The position numbers and the translations under genes were made by a program. Shown in pieces: positions 1 through 12,400 of a stretch of 64,000 bases of DNA; position 1 is the first letter of the stretch, and each line of letters starts with the position of its first letter. The stretch covers positions 2,046,001 to 2,110,000 of the forward strand of contig CP114122.1 in the NCBI GenBank assembly GCA_029959195.1, given 5' to 3'. Below the pieces are notes generated by a model. That model saw only the letters and a program-made list of their open reading frames with translations, searched no databases and was not told the DNA's origin. This DNA is from Dictyophora rubrovolvata. Taxonomy: Eukaryota; Basidiomycota; Agaricomycetes; Phallales; Phallaceae.

Positions 1-1424
1 TTGCCAGTCCAGGTTTTTTACTTGGGGACGAGGGAAACCCCAGGTATCTATTTTGGACGTAAGATCACTTCGTTGTTTTATCATACTATAGCTATATGAT
101 GGTTCATTTAGGCTGGAATTTTTCAATCATATCATCCATCATCAGTTCACCGGTATGCTCTTCCCACTGATACTAACGTCAAATTAAATCAATACATAGA
201 CAACCCCAATTTGATCTATGCTATTCTCAGAGCGCACGAAAGGTTCAATACCTTATCTACCTTTACTCTAGCTAGTGGACTAGCAGAAATTGCGCTCGTC
301 AAGGCCAAAAAGGAAGAATACTTGCGCAGAACACAAACAAATAGTACACCCCCAGGTGCATCACCATCAATCGGAGACAGAAAATTGTCCCTCGAACGCC
401 AAAATTCTTCGTCGATCGTTGTAAGAAGTAGCGAGGAGACAGATACAAATAATGCAGAAAAAGATCGCCTCAGGGACCGAGAAGTATTAATGAATAACGC
501 TGCAAATGTTCCCAATACTCCCAGCCGCGATGAAACGCTTAATTCCGATAAATCAGCCATGCAAAGCGGTGATGACCTAGAGACACCTGTAGTCGCTACA
601 CCCACTTTCCAATCACCACCTGTTTTGAGTGAGAAAGCACGGGGTAAGCTACCCATGCGTAGTTTATCCGCTTTGTCGATGGATCCTCCTGGTGTTAGTA
701 TGGGCGTAAGTGCCGACAGCGCTATTCTGGGATACCATTATGACAATAATGCTGGAAATGGAGGGCTCGGTTTGAATCCGTTCATTGCAACGGAGGAATG
801 GGTCCAATCCTGGACAGGAGGTTTACCGATTGATTCAATTTTGGTCGCTATAGCCGAGGTAAATATGAACTTTAAAAAAAATCCACTTTTTCAAAACTAA
901 GTATTCTGCTTTTTCGCAGCTCCTTCCCAAAATTCAGTCACATTTACAATCTTCTTCCCTCGATACCCGCAACAGCAGCAACAACAACAATACCACCGCC
1001 ATCATGCCTCAGTATACCACAGCAGCTGCAATTTCTTTATTAGCGTCTTCTACTCTTGTTGGCATTCTACCACCAGCTCCTCAGATTGTATCCCGACGAT
1101 TCGTGTGGACTGATCGTAGCGAAGTTTGGCGGGCCAGTCTCTTATGGGGCGAAATATATGTTAGCAGCGGGCCCGCACAAGGACCATGGGGCGGGACTCA
1201 AATTCGGTTGTTTGGAATCAAGGTTAGTGGGAACTCACAAAATATGAATCGTTCGACGAGATTCTGATTTGTTCGCGATGAATCTTTAGCAAGCACCTTT
1301 GACCAGACGTGATCAAGCTATCGCCAGTGTAACTACTGCAATGGGGAACATGTGGAATGCTGCTACCCGAGGGACTCAGTCTGTTCCGCCTAGTCCAGCG
1401 CGAAGGAATAGTAATAGAGAATAG
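1..1424 (+). CDS. HID1: HID1/Ecm30 family protein, 3' part
   Basis: C-terminal part of a HID1-domain protein; the 5' end lies before the window. HID1 is a peripheral Golgi protein needed for sorting into secretory vesicles in animals; yeast Ecm30 is the counterpart. Five exons can be read, joined by short GT-AG introns: the first ends near base 54, and others cover about 109-146, 200-858, 920-1222 and 1290-1424. Family landmarks are NPNLIYAILRAHERF followed by TFTLASGLAEI, a long low-complexity Ser/Thr insert, SEKARGK, ELLPKIQ, LPPAPQIVSRRFVWTD, and LLWGEIYV near the end. The last exon ends ARRNSNRE before the stop at 1422-1424. It is convergent with PMA1. The family call is from remembered family pattern, not a search. 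Confidence 0.85.
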
Positions 1425-1842
1425 TGGTCAACATACTATTTCGTCCAATAATATCACGCCTTGTTTGTTTCATGCGTTTGAGTGTGCACAACCGTTGGCT
1501 CATCCCCGTTTGAGCCCGTATAAACGTATAGACATGCTTTCATTTGTTTTTGTAGATACATCGTTGTTCTATGTATTTGACACGGGTGTAAATTAAAGAG
1601 GACGATGAAAACTACGATTCGAGGCGTAAAAAAAGAGTCAGACATGCATTTTAAACAGCATGCAGAAAATTTATGTGCATGAGAAGCGTAAAACAACGTG
1701 GAGAAACAGTTAGTAAAAACAATCAATCACTACTCCAAGAAGAAAATAAAACAGGGGACAGCACATCCAAAACTAGATAAGAATGCGCGCATTTCTCTTC
1801 GCAAAGCAATGATTTTTGTGGTAATGTTGAAAATCGAATATT
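1425..1842. other. Intergenic, shared 3' region of HID1 and PMA1
   Basis: About 420 bases between two convergent genes. It is A/T-rich with AATAAA-like stretches on both strands, as expected for 3' untranslated ends. I see no gene, RNA or repeat in it. Confidence 0.6.
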
Positions 1843-4800
1843 CTATTGTGGGCGACTTGGATGCCGCGCCAATGTTTGTCCGGTCTGAGCAGCTTGAATA
1901 CTGCTGAACCGACGTAACTCCTCGCCTGTGACACCACATTAGATTATTCAAGTGTCAAAATATATTTAGAAAGAGCGACATACCTGACATTTTTATATTT
2001 CCCAAGCCTGTAACCCTCCTCGCAGCTCGACGAATGAAGCCCACACGATTAGAATACATCGATTCGTGAACCGAAGCAGCACGACTGGTAGTTCTTGTAA
2101 GTGGAATATCGCCACCTTTCTGAATTTCAGTAGCTATGATTCTCATTCTGCGTTCGCGGAGATATTTAATAACTGTGGCTTTCATAGAGAATTTGATGAG
2201 GTCAAGCGGTAAGAACCAGATTATGTTCTGTAGGGGGTGGAAGGTCAGCGTCAAAGTAAAGGAACCTGTGCTGTCAAGAGTAAACACATACCCAGACCCA
2301 GACGATTCCAATCCAACCACCGGAAATACTATGAATTTTAGTGAATCCCCAGTTTGCAAAACCAGCAATGATCGAGGAAACGAGTTGAGCGATACAGAAG
2401 GCTCCCATGAGGGCGTACGAAGGACGTTCCGTGAAGAAGAAACCATGAGAACGAGTGACGAAAATGAGGGCTTGTGAGATGATAGCGACTTGAAGATATA
2501 CAATGGTGTGAAGTTGAGTGTTTTGAGAGTTCTTTATTTGTTCAAACCCGACATGGAATTTATCCTCAAAGAAGTTGCTTTCCAGTATGACAACAACCAA
2601 AATGATGCTGGGAGAGGAAAAAACCCCTCAGTATTTAAAAGAAAACCGATTAAAACTGTTAAGGCAGCTCACGTTGACAATGTCAAGTATAGACCATAAG
2701 CGACGGCATAAGCGAAAATCTCGGCCAAATCCCATGCATCTGGAGTGTTCGATGGCAAGACACGGTCGACAGATAAAGTCATGATGGTACCATCATTCAA
2801 CAAGGCGATAATCAAAACCATGAACGGAGGGAAGTCAAACCGGTATGCAAAGGCCAAAATAGCGAAGCAAACAACAATACGGATTGTGACTGCACAAGCG
2901 TAGATTGAGTAGTTACGCATACGCTGAAAGATGATACGGGAACCACGAATAGCATGCACGCTGGATGATAATAATCAGTAAATAAGTCCTATAGGAAGCG
3001 AGAGTGAAAACTCACATAGTTGAGAGACCCGGTTCGGTGAGTACGATATCGGCAGCACCACGAGCAGCATCGGTAGCACCTTCGACGGCAATACCGACAT
3101 TGGCACGAGAAAGGGCAGGGGCGTCGTTAGCACCGTCACCAGTCATAGCACACAAGTGTCCAAGACCTTGCAGACGCTTGACGATCTCATACTTGTGTTC
3201 GGGGAAAACTCCAGCGAACCCGTCAGCATCCATGATCATCTCATCGAGGGAACTGTGTTTGCCACCCGGCTGGGGACCGTCTTTCAATACCTTAGCGGGA
3301 TACATGTGGTCACCAAGTCCAAGACGACGGCCAGTTTCCTTGGCAATGGCAAGCTGATCACCAGTTACCATCTTAACGCGAACACCGAGAGCCATGGCAT
3401 CGTCAATTGTCTGCTTAGTATCCTCACGGGGAGGATCGAATATAGCCAAGAGACCAATTAACTCGAATCCATTTCCTTCAGCCTCAGGATCGTCACCTTC
3501 TAACTCTTCATAAGCGACAGCTAGAGCACGAAGACCACGGCTGGCATATTCTTCAACATCAGCCTCCAAGCGATTCTCAATTTCGTCGGTCTTGTTTCGA
3601 GTGCAGAGATCGATGATGACACCGGTCATACCCTTGGTGACTCGCTTAAGTTTTCCGGTAGACTCTTCCCTGTACGTAATTTCGGTACGCTTGTCAACAG
3701 GGTTGAAAGGCTTGAAGTCGAGAAGCTTGATGCCAGCGCGTGCACGGGTCGGATCACCGAGAGAACCGACGACGCAAGTATCAATAGCGTCTTGATTCTC
3801 CGTTCGGGAAGCATAGGAGGCGAGAAGGATGACTTCTTCAGACTTGAATGGACCGTAGACGCGGACAATCTCTTTGTCAATTGTAAGTTTGTTCGTGGTC
3901 AGTGTACCCGTTTTATCTGAGCAAAGGATAGTAACGCCGGCAAGCTCTTCGATAGCGGTAATACGGGTAACGATAGCCTTGTGCTTAGCAAGTTGCTGCG
4001 CTCCGACGGCCAACGTAACTGAGAGAACGGTAGGCATGGCAATTGGAATACCACCGATCAAGAGAACCAAAATGTCGTCCAAGCCACGGCGATAATCATA
4101 CTTGAAGGCAGGGTACAAGACCACAATTTCGGCGATAACGAAAATTCCGATGGCGACCAAGCAGAAGGATCCAATTTGAGCCAGAATCTTTTGCAAGTGA
4201 CCAGTGGTATCATCGTCCTGGCCTACCAGGGTAGCGGCACGCCCGAAGAAAGTATTTGGACCGGTGGCAATAACAACGCCCTCAGCTTCACCCTGCTTGC
4301 AAGTCGACCCGCTACAGGGAAAGCCATGTCAGCTGTAGTTTTCTTAGTAATAATACGAGATTAATTACGTACGAGAAACATTGGTCGCCAACTTTCTTGC
4401 TTTGCGGGAGTGATTCACCTGTCAAAGCAGCTTGGTCGATGGATACGTTAACAGCCTCAGTGAGACGACAATCGGCGGGGACAATATCACCAATCTTGAA
4501 AGCAATCATGTCTCCTGGAGTGAGGTCGGCGGATTCGATTTCTATCCATTTTCCATCACGGCGGACTTTAGCCTTAGGAGCAAGTGACTCCATAAGAGCC
4601 TTGACAGCGTTTCCTGCGTTCCGTTCTTCGTAAAAACCAATAGATGAATTAATGAACAACAGGGCGACAATTCCGACGAAATCTTGCCAGTCCGGGGGTC
4701 TACCTTGACCGTTGGAGAGGGCGATAGCAACAAGTGCTGCGGCCTCCATGACCCACGAAAGGGGGTTCCACATGAAACTCAAGAACTAACATAGGGGGTA

Positions 4801-5332
4801 ATGGTGTTGGGTATCGTAGACGGCGGTATCAGGAAGACAAAACCGTACCTGCAAAATCGGGTTCTGCTCTTCTGATTCTAATTTGTTTGGGCCAAAAATT
4901 CCCAAACGGCGTGTAGCCTCCTCGTCCGTTAAACCGTTCTCATCACATTGCAAGAGTTTGAACACGTCCTCAATAACGACAGTTTCCAAATCGACCTTTT
5001 CCTTGTCATATAGATCTTCAGCTTTCAGTTCGATCTAAGAACGTTCGTAAAGTGAAATTGAATGGAAAGAGGGGAAAAATTTACTAGTGACATGTCGACA
5101 TGAGCATCTGTTTGAGATGAAGGGTTGGGTATTAACATCGGACAATACTGAAGGATAGTGAAAGAGACTGCATACGTGTTGCTTCATGTTCATCGTGACC
5201 AAAATCCTTGTATTCTCGTTTCTTCTTTGTTTCACCTTCACCGCCTTCAGCCTTGGATATCTCAGCTGGTGGGGGTTCTTTCTCGCTGTAGGGGGGCGAA
5301 CCCGCTTCCTTCTGGGGAGGAAAGTCTGACAT
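1843..5332 (-). CDS. PMA1: Plasma-membrane H+-ATPase (P3A-type)
   Basis: Proton pump of the plasma membrane that sets the membrane potential driving nutrient uptake. About nine exons. It starts [18 protein letters not shown], then an acidic/lysine-rich N-terminus. Motifs in order: LTGES of the actuator domain, the phosphorylated Asp in [25 protein letters not shown], and the hinge [10 protein letters not shown], with the expected membrane segments on both sides. The last exon (about 1843-1930) supplies the autoinhibitory C-terminus [14 protein letters not shown], where fungal pumps carry the regulatory Ser/Thr pair. That exon has no start codon of its own and is easily missed. A 23-base microexon at 5085-5107 joins the N-terminus to the conserved [12 protein letters not shown] segment. 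The start is chosen because it opens the only frame leading into this splice. Confidence 0.95.
5085..5107 (-). other. PMA1: 23-nt microexon of PMA1
   Basis: Flanked on the minus strand by CAG before it and GTAAAT after it. Splicing exon 1 (ending at 5176) to this piece and then to the exon ending near 5035 keeps the frame and yields HAHVDMSL followed by [13 protein letters not shown], which fits the basidiomycete H+-ATPase N-terminus. Confidence 0.75.
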
Positions 5333-5339
5333 GGCCTCT

Positions 5340-5450
5340 AAAAGAGCCGAAGAAAGGGCGAGAGAAAGAGTACTGATGGAGAGACTAGGAAAGATAAAGC
5401 AACGAGGATGAGCTAGTGGAGAGGGAGGGCGAGGGAGCGGAAAGAAGTCA
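5340..5450 (-). promoter_or_regulatory. Pyrimidine-rich leader and promoter of PMA1
   Basis: On the minus strand the roughly 110 bases before the PMA1 start codon are strongly C/T-rich (repeated CTCTCC and CCCTC blocks). Such pyrimidine-rich leaders are typical of strongly expressed basidiomycete genes. No clear TATA box was found. Confidence 0.45.
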
Positions 5451-6567
5451 AAATCGGATCGCGGTTTTTATGTGTGCAAAAAGTAAAATTTGTGGGCTCC
5501 GTGTCACGCGTCACAGTTTATAAATGTGTTACATGCCACAACCCAGCTGTATGGCTCTGTGCGTCATAAAGAGGAAGGCCGATGAGTGCCGGATTGCCGA
5601 ACCAACAGGAAAAAACCTCGCCGAAGCTTTCCGAAGTCTCCGATCCGAGAACAAGGCCTGATCGAACAAACAACGGGTTAGTTTTTTTTTATGTCTTAGT
5701 CTTACACAGTTTGAGACAAATTTTTTTCATTGACATGGAATTGAATTTACTCCATAACTGAAAATATTATAAGAACTTATCCGCGAAGATAGCGTACAAA
5801 TTAAATACAGTCGATGGATCTTTCACCTTGAATAGACCCCAGAACGGGACAAAATCATCAATTTGATAAAGAAGTTGAGTTGATTAGCGCTCAACAAGTA
5901 GCTCGAAGATGAGACCCGCGAGGGTATGGAAAAAGCAGCCCTATCATGAACTTTGGACGTCTGCTTGGTACCGGCGACTATACTGAAAAAATGTGGTTGA
6001 TATCTATCAAATATGGAGCTTGTTGTTTGTTCCCAATGTACACAACGCGCTTGCCATGGAATGTATCGTCCGTCGCAACATCGGTGATTTTGATTTGACA
6101 GACCGCTTAGCTTGAAATGGATAGCTGTGCACTCGTTATCAATAGATGTCCGGGTCTAGACTGACATCACCGTCGACAACAATCCATACTTCCATCACAC
6201 TCCCGCGCTGACTGCGGTTTTTGCCATTCACAACCGAAGCGCACTCTTTGCATTGGACATAGCCCAACAATTGTTTGATTGATAAAAATGACGTGTTTAT
6301 TTACTTCGTATTTACTCGCTGTGCCGGGATTCAAGACCGGATGATGTCCATGAACCCTCCAAAATCCACCACCGGTCAGATTTCCCGACGTCGGGCGTTG
6401 TTAGAACAAACAAAACAAAGATGCCAGTGCAACAAAGTTTACAGATCCGTCTGAGTGACAAATCCTTCCGATTCCGATACCGGCTTAGGGAGTCCAAATC
6501 CGGCGAAAAACCGATGCTTAGTCATTGAAATCGGCAAGTGAACAAATATGGACTGCCAGTGACTCTT
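5451..6567. other. Intergenic, divergent promoters
   Basis: About 1.1 kb between the divergent PMA1 and TPR genes. It holds a short T-run near 5690 but no open frame with recognisable protein, no RNA gene and no repeat that I can see. It probably contains the upstream control region of PMA1. Confidence 0.5.
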
Positions 6568-8103
6568 ATGCTCAAGCTCAAAGTATCAGCAAGTTTGCGC
6601 TCTGCTCTGCCAAAACAAATTCGCAACGAGTTGCGATTTCAAATATATCCCCACCATCGATTCAAACACGCTTTCGCATCTTCGCCGCGTTCTCCGCAAA
6701 ATGGTCTTCCAGTTGCAACAGTCTTCACCTTCCTGGCAATCTTCGGCGTTGTAGTAACAGGTTACGGCATGTGCGTTTACTGTCAATTTCCCATTGCTTG
6801 CAACACTTTTTGACCTCTGATAGCCAGTTATGACTTTTACTCGTCTTTCTCAGTATGGCCTGAGGCACTACGGAGCGACCTCCGTGCCGCAATTAAAGCC
6901 CAGAACCAGGGAAATCATAAATTGAGCGTGCAGTATTTACGCCGGTACGGTACCTTGCTGCTCATTTGGCTTTAGCTCACCTCACGTTGTTAGCGCATGG
7001 GAAACATGCCTTCGGATTCCGAAGGAACACCTGGGTCCCGATCCATGGCTGAAAATTTCCGGCATCGCATGTAAACTTGGAGAAGTCTTAGAGAGCGCAA
7101 ACAACCTCGAAATAGCCTACGGGGCCTACCTCGATTGTGCCAATGCGATGCGCGAACTGGCTGACAAAAATCAATTGTCCGTGCCCGAGCGTCATCGCGC
7201 AGTTGCACTAGCTTTGCATATCGCAAACCTGGCTGGCCAGCTAAATAAATCCCACGATGAAGAACAGTGGCTATTGTGGAGCGTCGAACAACTAATGGCC
7301 ATTCACGCGACGTCCATGAATAGTCCATATTCCGGATCTTCCTCTTCTTCTCGTCAATTGCAAGCTGACTATACACATGCCGAGGATCTAGGTCTTCCCA
7401 CATGGACTGCTGATGACGAATTAGAAGCTGCTTTGGAAGCTTTAGGGTCATGTTATGCTAAACAGGGTCAATTGGAGTATGTCTTTCTCCCTTTCATTGA
7501 GTTTGCGAATTTCACCCCTGCTTGTTCTGCGACTGACTTGGTTCTCGCCTTTCAGATATGCCCTTAGCCTATATTTACGTGCCATCTCACATATTCTTCC
7601 GCCGGATTCAGCCGAAGCACGAGAGAAAGTTAGTCCTCTGAAACGATGCAGAGGTTGGTTGTTAAATTCGTCCTTGTCAGCCGTCATGATTAATGTGCTA
7701 ATTATTCCGCCCAGCTGCCCAATTAATGACAAATATATCACGTATATTAATTCAAGACACACCGTCGTCTGAACGTCTCGAACAGGCTAAGCAATGGACG
7801 ATTAAAGGTTTGGAGCTCGCAGAGAAATCTCGACAGGCTACCAAAACTGAAATGGAATGCGAACGCGTGTTGGCAGTTTCGTTTTATAATTTAGGGGTTA
7901 TCTTAGAGGTTAGCCATCTGAACCCTTGCGAATAAGTTTATATGGGAAAACATAACATTGCGTTTCAGATTCAAAATAAAAACATCGAGGCAAGGGAACA
8001 ATTCAAACGTGCCCTGAGCCAATCGCGCGACATCAACTTCACCGAGGGTATAGATAATGCTGAAGATGCATTGGCCAGACTCACGCTGAAGAGACAAACA
8101 TAA
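6568..8103 (+). CDS. Mitochondrial TPR-repeat protein (TTC19-like)
   Basis: Starts MLKLKVSASLRSALPK, an Arg/Lys/Ser-rich, acid-free stretch that looks like a mitochondrial import signal. One membrane segment follows at about residues 50-66 (VATVFTFLAIFGVVVTG), then GIYDFYSSFSVWP. The rest is a helical TPR array (LESANNLEIAYGAYLDCA; LEALGSCYAKQGQLEYALSL; ECERVLAVSFYNLGVILE) ending ARLTLKRQT. Introns at 6771-6827 and 6945-6993 plus three later ones keep the frame. TTC19-type proteins help complex III assembly or turnover in animals; that role here is inference. Fungal relatives with the same layout are usually unnamed. It is convergent with SEC62. Confidence 0.75.
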
Positions 8104-8240
8104 TGGAGCTAAAAGTAGAAATAAATAACTCTGTATTACATATCCAAAGAAAAACATAGTATTTTTCACAAGCGCACGAAAGCTTCCACCCCCTTTAATG
8201 ACTCGCGAAAAAAATTAGACATAATAAAAGTACGAGGTTT

Positions 8241-9238
8241 TTAAGATCCGTCATCCTCGATTTCTTCAATTGTAGCGGAACGAGTAGATCGGGAACGAAT
8301 GGTAGCGTTGGGGGTCGGTGGTGAGACTGCTCCGTTCTGAATAGATGCGCTTTCTCCTTTCGCAATAGTTGCAGCCTCGGCAGTCTTGTCAGATTTTGGA
8401 GGCTTTTCGGACGAATCATCTTCACTCGACTTCTTCGACTTCTTAGTCTTCTTCTTGGGAAGGTCCCATTCCCATAATGGAATGAACGATTCGACCTAGT
8501 ACGAAAGGAAGAAAAATGTGAAAATCACAACTTCACACAGAACGGAATACACGTACGAATCCAACATCCGCAAACAATTTGGGGAAAATCCAAATGCCAG
8601 GCGACGCAACGATAATAGTAATAATGTAGAATATCAATCGTAGAATCGCAATCACGAAGAACAGCCCTAGCAAGCCCAAAGCTCCCATACTGAGATACCA
8701 CGCCCCGATACGTAGCGTAGGCGGCCAAAGTGGAAACATAACAGCTGCCAACATAATAAGAACCATCCCGGCTCCTCCAATATATGTCATTAGTTGTGAA
8801 CCCTCGTAAAACCACGCAAAGTAACCATCCGCTTGAAACGACTGCATGGGATTCACTTGGAGCTGTTTGGGAGACTTTGAACCTCCAGTCGAGTCGCCTT
8901 TTTGGACCAACAAGAAAAATGCGTATGGTATAATTCTATTAAGAAGTGCTGTAGCGGCTGCTTCGTCTTTTACGGCGGGTACGTTCTTTTGTTTAGCATA
9001 AGCAGGACTGAGTAAAGCTTTGATTGCAGATTTTCCTATGTTGAAGTATAGTTAACAACTGTAACTTGAACCAGAAAAAATTGAAATTAGTTATGTCACA
9101 GCAATTCGTACCTTTGAAATAATCTACGCGTTTGCCATTCCATAAACCGACTCGAGTTTTGAGTCCACCTTTACCACTCCTTAGAAAGTCAACGACGTTC
9201 CTAAGATCCTGCGGAGCAGATTTCTGTTGTTCAGACAT
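8241..9238 (-). CDS. SEC62: Translocation protein Sec62
   Basis: Subunit of the Sec62/Sec63 complex for post-translational import into the ER. It starts MSEQQKSAPQDLRNVVDFLR, then VGLWNGKRVDYFKG and AIKALLSPAYAKQK, matching the Sec62 cytosolic domain. Two membrane spans follow (TYIGGAGMVLIMLAAVMF and LGLLGLFFVIAILRLIFYI), separated by the short conserved loop PPTLRIGAWYL. After PKLFADVGFVESFIPLWEW there is a Lys/Ser-rich, then acidic, cytosolic tail ending EEIEDDGS. Three introns. The start is the first ATG of the long open first exon. The gene lies about 220 bases downstream of the UGGT stop codon, on the same strand. Confidence 0.92.
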
Positions 9239-9459
9239 TTTCTAAAAACGAGATTTTGAGTCCAATTGAGACAAAGCGTCCCCCGCGGCTTGCACGAGGA
9301 ATATTACAGACAAGTTATGAGCTGGCAAAAAATGTAATAATCTTGATTACATAAACCCGCGGCGTCGTGGCGATTCCAAGGCGATTCAAAAAAACAAATG
9401 GCAGGAATACTCTGTTAGTAAAAAAGGCAAGAATAATATATATGTATATAGGATTTTAA

Positions 9460-12400
9460 CTACAGCTCATCTCTGAGTTTCCCGGTATCCGAAAGTTCTT
9501 CCTCACTATCTACCAATCCCTCCCCGCCATCTAATGTTTGTGAGGATGAAGGCGTTGACAACGAAGATGAAGGGTTCTTTCCGATATTCGCTAGAGCATC
9601 GGCTCCACTGGTATACGCATCTGAACGAATAACACCCTTCTCGGCCAAAGTTCGAGCAAACCGCGAGACTTCACTGTCGTATTCCTCCCATTCAGGGATT
9701 TGTCGAGCACGGGATAGTTTCGGCTCTTTCTGTACAAGATATTAGAAATCAATATAGTCTTAAGACAGGTGGCTAACCGTCAGAGGATTTTGACATAAGT
9801 CAATTGTCTTCGCGCGATGCAATCTTTCTTTACTACCTGCAAAGTAGTCAATACCAGAAAGAAAAGCTCAGGTGTGGTCTTGCTTACACCACGTCTCGCA
9901 CTAGCAAACAAAATTTGTTAGAACATAATGAATCATATGCAAACAAGAACTTACCCATAACCAATCTTCATCAAGAGAGAACTAAAAAACGGTCTACAAA
10001 GTGCATTGAGAGAATAAAAGAGCTACGCACAATTGGGACTTCATGCTGTAGATTATTCGGCAAATCTAAGAGAGCTCAATGAACACATCATCTAGCTCTT
10101 AAAACGCATACCTTGATCAAGATTTGCAAGTGAACCGGGATCAGCAGAAAGCGCCTGATACGATCCTCTCAGACGATCCTGAAACGCGAGCTTAGAGCTA
10201 CGAATGATCGGGATATATTGATATACGTACTCCAGCTGCCAATTGACGGAAGCGAACGAGATCAACGACATAAAGAGCGCTACAGAACATATAAGTTAAG
10301 TCACTGCTTCGGAAGACCAGTAGCCCACCTGATATGATAGGGCTTCCCTGCCAAGAAATCAGCCCAGTAACCCGTTTTCCAGAATCTAAAGCCTTCCATC
10401 TCCTCATTATCATTACCCATCGGGGTGTATCCATAAGGCGCGCCTTGAAGATCAAGATCGACAAGTTCTTTAAGATCAGCACGAACAATTTGATCTGCGT
10501 CAACGAAAATGACTTTCTTAAGGTCCATCGGGAAAAGAACATCTAAAAACAAGATCTTGTAGCCCCAGATTATCCGCTGCTTTTCCTTCTGTTCACGAAG
10601 CCAGGTCGGCCATTTATAGGTGACCAGTTCATACCGGAAGTTATATGCTTCGGCGAAATGAGGTATAAATTCCTTCGGAACTTGAGCCAAGAACAAGTGA
10701 CGACCCACACACCGCGAGACTCACCAAAAACGAAGGAGATAAAAAGTTTTCAATGAACCAAAACTTGACAGTACTTTTGGTATTGCGTAAAACGCTCAAG
10801 ATCATGATCGAGGCAAAGCGCTGTAAAACAATTTTATATCATCCTTCGATTGCTACAAGAAGGATCCTATTCACCTCATATAACAGTCCGGATGCAACAG
10901 TGAATATATTGATTTCGGCTTGTTCTAGTTGCTTTACTTCGATATTTACTTCTTTTTCATGACGGAACAAAGACGATAGTCTATATGTTGATTAGTCTGA
11001 TTCGAATTAGAATTAACCACGTTCTTACCCAGATACCACTTGATTTACTAGGCCAGACGGCCCTTTTTGTGACTCCTCCGGCTCTTGTAGAACGTCTGCC
11101 CTCGCCATACCGGGTCGTCGACGGAATCTGGGGTATAAAACAATGCCTTCAAGACTAGTCACTGTTATTTCGTTTCCAGAAGACTCAAGAGTTGGACTAT
11201 TCCATCCTTCGTTCCCAACACTTTCAATCTCGAAGATTTCTCGACCATATCCCTCTCTTATCTCTAAATTATAAACACCAGGCTTGACTTTGAATTGGAA
11301 ATATCCCAGATTGGCTACAATAAGGGTGTCGGCAACGGCAATGGAATTACTTGTCGAAAGTTGCAGCTGTAGACCTCGTGGGGGGGAGTCTCGATTATCA
11401 CGGGCATGGCCTGCTATAACAAGATAGTCTAAGCTGAAAACAGCTTCGACCCCTATAATCTGATCGACTCCGGTAAATGAAGCCATGTGTATGTTGTCCA
11501 AATCATGGTGAGATTCGTGGGGACGAACCAACCAAGATTGTGGAACATCCATTCCAAGGGTGTAAATTGGGTCCGGAGGTAAATCTCGGAAATAGACAGA
11601 TGCTTCAACCTCTTTCCTGTGCGGACTCGATTAATAAAGTCACAATATGAAACGAGTAACAAGGAGAACAAACCCTTCATCATCGAAGTATAAGCGATGG
11701 GGTAGACTTAGGCGATAGAATTGCTTTAGAGGAAGCTAAAACGAAGTAAGGAGAAAGCCAGAACGCATTGGTTTCTGACGTACATCCAGAAGGACATTAC
11801 TTGGGTTCAGATATACAACAACGTACACTGATTCAAAAGTTGACAACCACTAGAATATTACTCAAATTAATGATGAGGCACGCACTACAAGCCTATGCGT
11901 ACCTCAATTAAAGGCGACCAACGGGAAGAAACATCACCCAATGGATCGAGGACAAAGGCAAACTGGAAGCTCGCAGTTTCGTTGTTGCCGAACGAGAATG
12001 AGCTAAGTTCTATCAAGCAAAGCATTAAGGGCTTTATATTCATTATACTCACGTGTATTCGGAATCCAAGAGCAAGTATCGCCTATTTCTCGGCCGGGGG
12101 GCCGAATTGTAGAGACTTTCTTCAGAAGGATCAGGTATTTGAACACCCGATACCACTGAAGATAGTTTCTCTAATCTGTCACTGAAATCAACGCTGAAAC
12201 CATCGAATTAAATTATGGACCAATGTTAATCTCAAATGATTTACGGCTAACCTCGAGTCAGATGGATCGATACCCGTTATGTTGGTCCAAGCAGTCAAAA
12301 CGGGCCCTACTCGTTTGAACATCTCGTATTCAGCCAATACTTGGAAATCTTCTTTCACCAAATCATCGTCCTCGCTCAATGGTCCAATGGACTGGAATGG

